From a virus, in the IMG/VR virus record IMGVR_UViG_3300034691_000040, positions 62,001 to 126,000 of that record: a stretch of 64,000 bases of DNA. One strand, given 5' to 3'. Under the pieces are notes generated by a model. That model was not told the DNA's origin and did no database searches. It saw only the letters and a list, made by a program, of their open reading frames with translations. The position numbers and the translations under genes are program-made. Below are positions 35,676 to 42,488 of the stretch, piece by piece. Position 1 is the first letter of the stretch; each line of letters begins with the position of its first letter.

Positions 35676-37061
35676 ATGTCGACTGCTATTGCAAAGGCGC
35701 TGCAGGGTCTCGCTCTTGAATCGGGTGAGGTAGTTGAGGACGCCGTTGGCGAGTTTCATGATTCGCTTGGTGAGTTGCTGGTTTCTGAAAGCCAAGTGGC
35801 TCAAGAACCCACCATTACCGATCAGGTAAATGATGCGGCTAAAGCATCTGACGTAACTGAGCAGCTCGATGAGCTGGCTGTGCGTGCTGACGAAGTGGCC
35901 GCTATCGAAAGTCCGGCTGTTGCCCAAGTGGCAGTGGAGTCGCTGCATCGTGAATTCAAAACGATCATGCGCGCTAACCAGCTGCCGTTTGAAGCCAGTT
36001 CGTTCGAATCGGTTTACAGCATCGAAGGTCAGGCAAAAGGCCTGGGTCAGGATGCTCGCCGTGTAGCCGGCTACAGCCGCAGCGTGGCTGCCGAATTACG
36101 TGGTCACAGCCAAGAGGCTGGCACCATTGTTCAGACGATCCGCCGCGACGCCAGTCGTTTGATAGAGGCTAACGGTGTACTGACACGCGCTATTCCAGCG
36201 GTGCAGCATATTTCGGAAAGCCTGAAAGAACACCCAGTGAGGATCAATCATTCCGGTTCTGCACTGTTTCTGACTGTAGACGGAAAACCTGCACTCAATG
36301 CAAAAACCGCCGTTGATCAAGAAGTGGCGCAATTGCATAAACTGCACGATGCGATCGTCGAAGCATTCCAGGTGGTATTGGCCGGGGCGCATGCGTTTGA
36401 AGCCAACCCCCATGCCACAATTGAAAGCCTGTTACCCGCCAGTAAGTTTGCCAAACTCAATGATTTTGCGCAACATCATCACTTCATGGGTAACCGCACC
36501 ATCGTCGGTATGCCGAGTAAGGGCCTCCCTGTTCTCAAGTTCCACCGCATCAATGAGAACAAGCTCCAGGGTTGGAATGCGACCAAGGCTGTTGCCTGGA
36601 TGCCATTGGCTGCGTTTGGTTGGGGATTCCTGGCGGGTGCTGCGATCTATATCGGCGGGCTTGTAACTGGTGGCCTGATTCCAGCGATTGCGGCGACTTC
36701 GGTTGTTTATAATTCCGTCGTGGCCGGCTACGTGGCCGGTGGTATTAAAAGCGGCGTAGACAGTTATAACAAAAACGTCAACATGACGGATGACAAGTCA
36801 GCGGCCAGCAGCAACGATTTTATCAAAATGCTGCAAGAGTTGCAGGGGCTCACTAAACTGACCTCACTTAACCTGCCAGATGGTGAGGTTATGGACATCC
36901 TCGATAAAGTGCATAAAGCAGGCGGACCTAGTTCCACTTACGGTGCCTTCGAAGATGTCATCGGTTACATCGCCACGGCCGTCGACTGCCTATACGAACA
37001 AGCGCTGTATGACGTTATCGAAGGTTCGAAGATCGCAGCTCAGGTCACCAAGAAATTATAA
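35676..37061 (+). CDS. Head/inner-body protein, paralogue 1 (461 aa)
   Basis: Starts at ATG 35676 behind ACAAGGATAA. The first 110 residues are acidic and begin LALESGEVVED, nearly the same as the neighbour's LAIESGEVDSD; they contain Ser/Ala-X-Glu tripeptides (for example AIE, and SFES near 107) that fit phiKZ-type protease sites, so this is probably a cleaved propeptide. A Gly/Ala-rich hydrophobic segment lies at about residues 305-360 (FLAGAAIYIGGLVTGGLIPAIAATS). Placement straight after the prohead protease suggests an abundant head or inner-body protein. Identity with a named phiKZ inner-body protein is not established. Confidence 0.68.
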   Translation: MSTAIAKALQGLALESGEVVEDAVGEFHDSLGELLVSESQVAQEPTITDQVNDAAKASDVTEQLDELAVRADEVAAIESPAVAQVAVESLHREFKTIMRANQLPFEASSFESVYSIEGQAKGLGQDARRVAGYSRSVAAELRGHSQEAGTIVQTIRRDASRLIEANGVLTRAIPAVQHISESLKEHPVRINHSGSALFLTVDGKPALNAKTAVDQEVAQLHKLHDAIVEAFQVVLAGAHAFEANPHATIESLLPASKFAKLNDFAQHHHFMGNRTIVGMPSKGLPVLKFHRINENKLQGWNATKAVAWMPLAAFGWGFLAGAAIYIGGLVTGGLIPAIAATSVVYNSVVAGYVAGGIKSGVDSYNKNVNMTDDKSAASSNDFIKMLQELQGLTKLTSLNLPDGEVMDILDKVHKAGGPSSTYGAFEDVIGYIATAVDCLYEQALYDVIEGSKIAAQVTKKL

Positions 37062-37073
37062 GTGAGGTGAGTG

Positions 37074-38513
37074 ATGAGCGCTATGGACCAACTGATGAAA
37101 GACCTCGCTATTGAAAGTGGTGAGGTGGATTCTGATGTAAATCCAGGCGTGGCTGAGTCGTATGCGTTGGTGGAGTCGTTCTCAGACGAGGACACTCCCA
37201 CCATCGCTCAACATGTTGACGCGGTTGAACAGGTAAATACAGTTGCCGATCTGGTTGATGAAATCAGCCTCTCGTGCGACCAGCCCGACCTGAGCATTGA
37301 AACGCGACAGTACTTGTTTGACTCTGCACGCCGGCAGTTCCGAACAATTGCATTGGCGTATGGTCTCCAAGCGTCTGTAGAGTCGCTGGAGGCTAAGACC
37401 GACTACGAGCTACCCAACGAGCTGTCTAAACTCGCAGGTACGCTTAGACGCAATGCTGAAGCCCAGGCGGATTATTCGTCTGAAGGTATATTGAGTTGGC
37501 TGCGTCGTGACGCGGCTAAACTTGAACGGGCGTATCAAGTTCTGGAGAGTGCGACTAAGAAGATTAAGAATCGTCTTGGTAAAGCACCATTGCCGTCTAA
37601 CGATGGTGATCATGAATTCCGTGGGTCTCCATCCAGCCGAAAGGCTGATGACCTCATCGTGATCACGTCCGGCGCCCTTCGCGAGTTCTTGTTTAAGGGC
37701 CATGGTCAGCTGTCAGATCTTGAAAAGGCAATCAAGGATGAGTCTGCCGATCTGCACGCGCTGCACGCAGCTACCGATAACGCATTGGGTGTGCTCAAAG
37801 CCAATGCTAAACGCCTTGCTGAAGATCCTGAGTCGGCCAACGTCATCGCAGCGTCCAAATGGGCTAAACCAGTAAACGCTGCTAAGACGAACAAAGCTGC
37901 GCTGATGGGTAACTTCTCGATCCGTTCTAAAGATCCTGAAGGCAACCCTATCCTCGTTGACAAGATGGTCAGGATGAACGACACGCCGTCATCTTTGTGG
38001 AATGAGCTGAAGAAGTCTTTCAGCTCTATGTCTCCGGAGATGATTACCATTGTAGGGGCTGGTGCTTTGGCCATTGGGTCTCTTGCTATCAAGCATCCGA
38101 TTGCCCCTATACTTGCTCCTCGCATGGCAGGTGCCGCAGTGGTAGCCGGTGGTAAGTTGGCAATGGGCGCGGTCGTTGGGTCTAAAGAACCTGAGACTTT
38201 GAAACGTCCCGTCACCATCAGCAACGAAGAGTTCAAGTCCACGCTGGATACGGTTATCCAGAAGTACGCTCGGTTTACCAGCTATGAGCATGATGGCGAT
38301 GGGGTCATGGACGATCTCAAGAAAGCTCTTGTAGCAGGCAAGGCGGCACGTATGGACCCAGAGGACTACAAGACTCTGGAAATGGTTGTAAAAGCTCACC
38401 GTGAGTCTCTGGGGCGCTTGGCGGCTATATCTGAAGCTATCTTTCAACAAGCTACGTACACCGTGCATCAAATGGCGGCAGTTTCGATCAGCGTTCTCGG
38501 CAAGTTGAAATAA
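37074..38513 (+). CDS. Head/inner-body protein, paralogue 2 (479 aa)
   Basis: ATG 37074 follows GAGGTGA; a GTG three bases earlier is less likely. It shares its start pattern (LAIESGEVDSD), the acidic N-terminal region ending in a helical Arg-rich segment, and a central Gly/Ala hydrophobic stretch (AGALAIGSLAIKHPIAPIL, VVAGGKLAMGAVVG) with the preceding gene, so the two arose by duplication. Probable protease sites SLEA and SVES lie near residue 105. It ends just before a shared CATA/TATG hairpin. Likely processed in the prohead by the upstream protease. Confidence 0.68.
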   Translation: MSAMDQLMKDLAIESGEVDSDVNPGVAESYALVESFSDEDTPTIAQHVDAVEQVNTVADLVDEISLSCDQPDLSIETRQYLFDSARRQFRTIALAYGLQASVESLEAKTDYELPNELSKLAGTLRRNAEAQADYSSEGILSWLRRDAAKLERAYQVLESATKKIKNRLGKAPLPSNDGDHEFRGSPSSRKADDLIVITSGALREFLFKGHGQLSDLEKAIKDESADLHALHAATDNALGVLKANAKRLAEDPESANVIAASKWAKPVNAAKTNKAALMGNFSIRSKDPEGNPILVDKMVRMNDTPSSLWNELKKSFSSMSPEMITIVGAGALAIGSLAIKHPIAPILAPRMAGAAVVAGGKLAMGAVVGSKEPETLKRPVTISNEEFKSTLDTVIQKYARFTSYEHDGDGVMDDLKKALVAGKAARMDPEDYKTLEMVVKAHRESLGRLAAISEAIFQQATYTVHQMAAVSISVLGKLK

Positions 38514-38517
38514 CAAA

Positions 38518-38548
38518 CATACAGCTCGGCGCAATGCCGAGCTGTATG
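38518..38548 (+). terminator. CATA/TATG hairpin after head operon
   Basis: A perfect 13-bp stem (CATACAGCTCGGC with its complement) with loop GCAAT. It separates the head operon from the small-gene cassette on the same strand. An AACTTTTTTAT stretch follows 18 bases later. Confidence 0.75.
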
Positions 38549-38555
38549 CCGTATA

Positions 38556-38586
38556 AATTCGATTTAACTTTTTTATAGTAACACAT
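38556..38586 (+). promoter_or_regulatory. Bipartite promoter-like motif, copy 1
   Basis: AATTCGAT is followed, 21 bases start to start, by AGTAACACAT, 60 bases before the next gene. The same two blocks with identical spacing recur at 38917-38947. Confidence 0.5.
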
Positions 38587-38636
38587 CATTCCAGTGAATC
38601 GCCCCCACATCTAGCATCGTTCTTTGGAGAACTCAC

Positions 38637-38915
38637 ATGCGAATTGAATTAGCAGCAAAGTTTGTCGGCTACGCAGCTGGTGCTTACATCACCTACCGTC
38701 TTTCACGGATGTTGTTTGAAGCGTCGATGGATGCTTACGTGAAAGAACAGAAAGCTAAAGCTGTCAAAGCACCTGGGGTCGAACAGTTCATCGACGATCT
38801 GGATATCTACGCAGAGCACATCTCTAAACGTATCGGTATCCTGAAAATGCGACTGTCCCGCAATCTGATTACTTTGGATCAATACAACGCTGAGCTGCTC
38901 TTGCTCGCGGTGTAA
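38637..38915 (+). CDS. Unknown 92-residue protein
   Basis: ATG 38637 behind TTTGGAGAA. The first 20 residues are moderately hydrophobic (AAKFVGYAAGAYITYRL) and could be a membrane or surface anchor; the rest is a charged helix with VKAPGVEQFIDDLD and a repeating Leu/Ile pattern. It opens a cassette of six small, well-spaced genes with strong codon bias. No family recognised. Confidence 0.65.
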   Translation: MRIELAAKFVGYAAGAYITYRLSRMLFEASMDAYVKEQKAKAVKAPGVEQFIDDLDIYAEHISKRIGILKMRLSRNLITLDQYNAELLLLAV

Positions 38916-38916
38916 T

Positions 38917-38947
38917 AATTCGATCTAAAAAATCTACAGTAATACAT
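38917..38947 (+). promoter_or_regulatory. Bipartite promoter-like motif, copy 2
   Basis: AATTCGAT and AGTAATACAT with the same 21-base spacing as copy 1, starting 54 bases (second block) before ATG 38992. Confidence 0.5.
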
Positions 38948-38991
38948 GACCTCCATACACAAACACAACCCATGCTCCAGGAGAGCTTACC

Positions 38992-39480
38992 ATGACTATC
39001 AAAACTGCACACGAAACCTTCCTCGAAACCTTCAACTTCATCGCTGAAGGTAAGCGTGATCACGATCACGCAGTTCCATTCAAATCTGAGTGGGATAACG
39101 GCACAGGTTACTACAACGGTGCCTGCACCGACGATCTGAACCTGCCCATCGGTTCCCGCTTCTGCTCCACTTCGCTGAACAATCGCAAGATCATCGGCGT
39201 TGTCACGCCGGTTGGTAACGCGGTGTTCTTCGAACGTTGCACTGCCGGTGAGAACGGCGTGATCGTCACCAACAAACCGCATTGCCTGAGCAGCCTGTGG
39301 TACGACGGTTCGCAAAGTGCTGAAACCATCGACCGCATCATGGGTTCAGCGCGTGGCTTCAACAAGAACATCGGCTCCACTCTGCGCGGTGTCGTTCTGG
39401 AAGTTGTCACCAACGCCGAACGTTTGAACGCAGTTAAAGCTCAAGCGAAAGGCTGCACCGTCACCGTCATCGAAGACTGA
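38992..39480 (+). CDS. Unknown 162-residue protein, probably abundant
   Basis: ATG 38992 behind CAGGAGAG. Codon use is almost entirely the preferred set (AAC, ATC, GGT, CTG, GAA), which points to very high expression. The protein is a mixed alpha/beta chain with an N-terminal His/Asp-rich part (GKRDHDHAVPF), several Gly-Asn turns and three cysteines (GAC, RFCST, ERCTAG). No signal peptide, no known motif. It has its own promoter-like motif and sits alone between gaps, so it is probably transcribed as one gene. Confidence 0.65.
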   Translation: MTIKTAHETFLETFNFIAEGKRDHDHAVPFKSEWDNGTGYYNGACTDDLNLPIGSRFCSTSLNNRKIIGVVTPVGNAVFFERCTAGENGVIVTNKPHCLSSLWYDGSQSAETIDRIMGSARGFNKNIGSTLRGVVLEVVTNAERLNAVKAQAKGCTVTVIED

Positions 39481-39514
39481 TCCCCGCAATGCCCGAAGTA
39501 ACACAAACCTTTTT

Positions 39515-39523
39515 AGCAACACA
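39515..39523 (+). promoter_or_regulatory. AGYAAYACA motif, copy 3
   Basis: AGCAACACA preceded by CCTTTTT, 42 bases before ATG 39557. A second AGTAACACA lies 18 bases upstream. It resembles the second half of the bipartite motif. Confidence 0.4.
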
Positions 39524-39556
39524 CCCACTCAATACAAATCTGTTAGGAGCTACACC

Positions 39557-39814
39557 ATGTCGACTGAAATCACTACTGCTGGCGTTGTTGTTGGCGAAGT
39601 TCTGAAGAACGCTTCCGTTGTTACCAAGCTGAAAGACGTTGCCAACGCCCATCCGATCACCGCAGCCGTCGCCGGCGTCGTGGTGCTGGGTCTGGCTACC
39701 TGGGGTTCGTACAAACTGCTGACCGGCCTCATCGGCCGCGCGCCAGCTGAGAAAGTAATCCTGGTACAAGCAGTTTCTCCAGCAGCACCAGCAGCTCCTG
39801 CCGCTGGCGCGTAA
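39557..39814 (+). CDS. Small single-span membrane protein (85 aa)
   Basis: ATG 39557 behind TTAGGAG. One clear transmembrane helix at about residues 35-57 (ITAAVAGVVVLGLATWGSYKLL) is flanked by an N-terminal charged helix and a C-terminal Ala/Pro-rich tail (VSPAAPAAPAAGA). The preferred-codon bias matches the neighbouring small genes. Followed by a textbook terminator, so it is probably a one-gene transcript. Function unknown; a role in host-membrane remodelling or lysis timing cannot be judged. Confidence 0.65.
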   Translation: MSTEITTAGVVVGEVLKNASVVTKLKDVANAHPITAAVAGVVVLGLATWGSYKLLTGLIGRAPAEKVILVQAVSPAAPAAPAAGA

Positions 39815-39823
39815 CACCATGAC

Positions 39824-39867
39824 GAGCCAGCCCTCAGGGGCTGGCTCACTACTCTTCTCTTTTTTTT
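39824..39867 (+). terminator. Rho-independent terminator
   Basis: A 10-bp perfect stem GAGCCAGCCC/GGGCTGGCTC around TCAG, followed after 12 bases by eight T. Confidence 0.8.
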
Positions 39868-40010
39868 GTATGACTCAAACTTTAAGCACTCACACATTAC
39901 GATAGTGCTATACACAAATCTGTTCTAATCAGGCCAACTGAGTAACAACTTACACGAGCAACACGTTCTGTGTTCACACCCACCACATTAACGCACTAAG
40001 GATTCAACTC
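39868..40010 (+). promoter_or_regulatory. Leader with AGYAAYACA motif, copy 4
   Basis: A 143-base AT-rich leader. It contains TATACACAAATCTGTT, close to TACAAATCTGTT upstream of the previous gene, and AGCAACACG at 39957-39965, 54 bases before the next ATG. Probable promoter region. Confidence 0.4.
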
Positions 40011-40472
40011 ATGTCGTCCAAAGAAATCTCCCCACGGATTCGCGAAATTGCTGATGCACTGAAAGTCGGCGCCAGTGTCGATTCCGATACCGGCCTGGCC
40101 GTACTGACCGCCGCTCCTGATGTCTTCGCCCAATACCTCGCCACCGGCATCACCCTGGACACCGTCCTGCAAGTGCACGACGCTGGCATCGAATACGCTG
40201 AAGCCACCACCCTGGCCCACGGCGAGCTGCAACAAGACGCCATGGTCAAGAACCCTGAGCTGCAGAAAGGTCAGACCACCGTCAAGTTCGGCCATCACCA
40301 GATCGAATCGACCTACCGTCGCAAAGCTTCCGGCGTTGCCATGGGCAAGCCATGGGAAAAGTTCGGCATCGCTACCACCGACGTGCTGATCGCCTCCGGC
40401 CGCAAGAAAGGCGGCTACAACACCGTAGTTGGCTACCTGGGCGACGAAGCGGCCAAAGTCTTCGCTAACTAA
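40011..40472 (+). CDS. Unknown 153-residue protein, probably abundant
   Basis: ATG 40011 behind TAAGGATT. Strong preferred-codon bias (GCC, CTG, ACC, GGC), the most pronounced in this window. The protein is acidic-helical at the start, then VKFGHHQIESTYRRKASG and a Gly/Lys-rich part (ASGRKKGGYNTVVGYLGD) near the end. The pattern of basic C-terminal loops might bind nucleic acid. No family recognised. It has a private leader and a hairpin after it, so it is probably a single-gene, high-output transcript. Confidence 0.65.
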   Translation: MSSKEISPRIREIADALKVGASVDSDTGLAVLTAAPDVFAQYLATGITLDTVLQVHDAGIEYAEATTLAHGELQQDAMVKNPELQKGQTTVKFGHHQIESTYRRKASGVAMGKPWEKFGIATTDVLIASGRKKGGYNTVVGYLGDEAAKVFAN

Positions 40473-40487
40473 GCGCCGGCTTGATTG

Positions 40488-40518
40488 ATATACAGCCGGG
40501 GTAATTCCCGGCTGTATG
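40488..40518 (+). terminator. CATA/TATG-type hairpin
   Basis: A stem TATACAGCCGGG with TCCCGGCTGTAT around TAAT, followed by TTTATTTTTAG. The left boundary is TATA rather than CATA. Member of the shared family. Confidence 0.65.
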
Positions 40519-40546
40519 CCGTCTCTTTATTTTTAGAGGGTTTGTA

Positions 40547-41176
40547 ATGGCTATCTTGATTACAGTGGATACCGAGGAAGAGAAACAACAGGTACTGGAA
40601 GCCTCACGTCACTTCCACGACTCCAACATCGACACAGATATCCCCATGGTCAACACCCTGTCTCATCTGCACATGGCCGCTCATCTGGTAGTCGTTAACC
40701 CAAGCGATGAGCTGAAAGATAAACGCACTGCCGAGCTTCTCCTGCATTTCCGTGGAGGTGTGCAGGAAGACGATGCAAAGCCAATGGTTGGATCTCTTGA
40801 CAATGTAGATTGGAGCAAGATCGCCAACCTACAGTCGACAAAACCAAACGTGCTGATAGTCACCGATGACATTGGCAAGGGTAATGCGTTCGCCAAGCAG
40901 AAGTTTCCTGATCTCGAAGTTCTGCTCATCAACCCCTTTCTAAAACTCGACGGGTATGAGCAAGAAAAGGTTATTCTTTTGGTCATCCCTGAAGAAGATG
41001 TTCGGACGTTTAAAGGGACTTACGTTTCAGAAGAAAAGAAAATTGAATGGTTTAAAGCCTCAATCTTCCATTACGAGGTTGGGATTCTGAATCGTTATAT
41101 TTCTTCCCTAACCGTACCCTATTTCAACCACTGCTGCGTATTGGTAGCTGGTAAAGAAGATTCATTCGCCCTCTAA
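40547..41176 (+). CDS. Unknown 209-residue protein
   Basis: ATG 40547 behind GAGGGTT. The layout alternates strands and helices (AAHLVVVNPSDE, PNVLIVTDDIGKGNAF, KVILLVIPEEDV), resembling a Rossmann-like or toprim-like alpha/beta domain, but no catalytic set is clear. It is followed by a 105-residue gene after 14 bases and probably shares its transcript. Codon bias is weaker than in the preceding small genes. No family recognised. Confidence 0.65.
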   Translation: MAILITVDTEEEKQQVLEASRHFHDSNIDTDIPMVNTLSHLHMAAHLVVVNPSDELKDKRTAELLLHFRGGVQEDDAKPMVGSLDNVDWSKIANLQSTKPNVLIVTDDIGKGNAFAKQKFPDLEVLLINPFLKLDGYEQEKVILLVIPEEDVRTFKGTYVSEEKKIEWFKASIFHYEVGILNRYISSLTVPYFNHCCVLVAGKEDSFAL

Positions 41177-41190
41177 CAAGGATTACGCCC

Positions 41191-41508
41191 ATGTCCCGTC
41201 AATCTCGTTACGATGCATCCTTTCCCGCCCTGGAGAAACGCATCTTAGAAACCTTAGGAATCTCTGTGGTGTTCCGCCTTGATCCTACAGCCGAAGTGTT
41301 TGCAGACCAGCGCGAAATCATCGCTGCGCTGAAAGGCAGCCACACCGTGTCGATTGCACGCAAAAAGCTTATCACGCTTCTGGCTAATGGTGGCTTCGGC
41401 CATCGTGGTCAAGCAAACAACTGGATTCTTAATGCCAACCACATCGTGTTTATCGGTACCGATGGCCGGCAACACGGTGGTGGTCAGGCTCTTTGGTCCG
41501 GCATCTAA
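41191..41508 (+). CDS. Unknown 105-residue protein
   Basis: ATG 41191 behind AACAAGGATT. Begins with a helical region ending in SVVFRLDPTAEVF, then a basic helix (SIARKKLITLLANGGFGHRGQ) and a short Gly-rich C-terminus. The helix-turn pattern near residues 45-70 could bind DNA, but no canonical helix-turn-helix is visible. Two terminators follow, one for each strand's transcript. No family recognised. Confidence 0.62.
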   Translation: MSRQSRYDASFPALEKRILETLGISVVFRLDPTAEVFADQREIIAALKGSHTVSIARKKLITLLANGGFGHRGQANNWILNANHIVFIGTDGRQHGGGQALWSGI

Positions 41509-41526
41509 CCCAAACTGAAACAGATA

Positions 41527-41565
41527 CCAGAGCTTCGGCTCTGGTGTTACCTCTTTCTTTTTTTT
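41527..41565 (+). terminator. Rho-independent terminator with TTCG loop
   Basis: CCAGAGC-TTCG-GCTCTGG, a very stable tetraloop hairpin, followed after 13 bases by eight T. Confidence 0.85.
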
Positions 41566-41577
41566 GTCCGATTACGG

Positions 41578-41608
41578 CATAACGCCCGGCATTGCGCCGG
41601 GCTTTATG
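41578..41608. terminator. CATA/TATG hairpin at convergent junction
   Basis: Stem CATAACGCCCGGC / GCCGGGCTTTATG with one mismatch, loop ATTGC; serves the end of the minus-strand tail tube gene. Confidence 0.75.
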
Positions 41609-41618
41609 TTTGTTCGTG

Positions 41619-42488
41619 TTACGGCGAGATCTGGGTACGCTTGAGCTGGCTGATTTGTTCGTGGAAACCGGTTTGAATGGAAGCCACGTTCGAATCTACA
41701 GCTTTCACGAAGTTCGGCTGGTACTGTGGATCGATGTTGCCGACACGTGCAGCGTCCATGAACCCCTTCGCCAGCAGGTCTACCGCGTAACCCACTTTCT
41801 GATACCCAGTCCAGGTCAGGTTGTAGGTTACGGTTTCACCATCACCCTGGAGGACTTTCTGCGAGGTGTTCTCGCCGATGTCGTCACGAGGCCAGAAGTT
41901 GGTGATGAGGTAGGCGTTCTGAGGCGTCATCCACAGGCGATCCGGTTCGTAGAACAGGATGGTGCCGCCGTACATGTCAGCCAGGTGGTCAGTAAACGAA
42001 CTGTTCACCCCGGACAACAGTGGATGGATCACGTCCGGGTCGCCGATGGTGTAGCGAACCATGTCTTCCAGGAAGCGGATGACTGGCTTGCCGTATTTCT
42101 CGACGATGGTCGAACTGACCTGCGAACGTGCGCGCGATACGCGACCTGGTGTACTGAAGACCTCACCCGAGTTACCGATTTGGGTATCTTGCGCCGACAC
42201 GTTCAGTGTGCGGTTCAGACCACCCCAACCTTGCATCCAGGTTTCGATCAACATCTTGTACGCAGCAACGTATGCTGCGCCGTTCGGCATCAGAGCCAAA
42301 GCCGTCGGTGCCTGAATCACTTTGGCAATGAGGTTTGGCTTGATGAAATCCGTCATCGACGGATAGAACGCCATGTCATGCAAGTACCCGTTAGGGCCTT
42401 GTACAGCAAGGTTGGTCACAGGGCTTTGAGCGCGAGCGCCGTAGGCCTTGTTCGTCAAGCTGTCTTTATAACGGGTTGTGCTGCTCAT
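41619..42488 (-). CDS. Tail tube protein (gp30-like)
   Basis: A 289-residue protein, close to the usual length of phiKZ-type tail tubes. Its start overlaps the stop of the sheath gene by ATGA, the classical sheath-tube arrangement of contractile phages, and this pairing is the main reason for the call. The sequence is a beta-rich, low-cysteine virion protein (for example YLHDMAFYPSMTDFIKPNLI and VTYNLTWTGYQKVGYAVDLL). Tube subunits stack as hexameric rings inside the sheath to conduct DNA. Coupled translation would keep the two in step. It ends before a shared hairpin terminator. Confidence 0.82.
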   Translation of the reverse strand: MSSTTRYKDSLTNKAYGARAQSPVTNLAVQGPNGYLHDMAFYPSMTDFIKPNLIAKVIQAPTALALMPNGAAYVAAYKMLIETWMQGWGGLNRTLNVSAQDTQIGNSGEVFSTPGRVSRARSQVSSTIVEKYGKPVIRFLEDMVRYTIGDPDVIHPLLSGVNSSFTDHLADMYGGTILFYEPDRLWMTPQNAYLITNFWPRDDIGENTSQKVLQGDGETVTYNLTWTGYQKVGYAVDLLAKGFMDAARVGNIDPQYQPNFVKAVDSNVASIQTGFHEQISQLKRTQISP

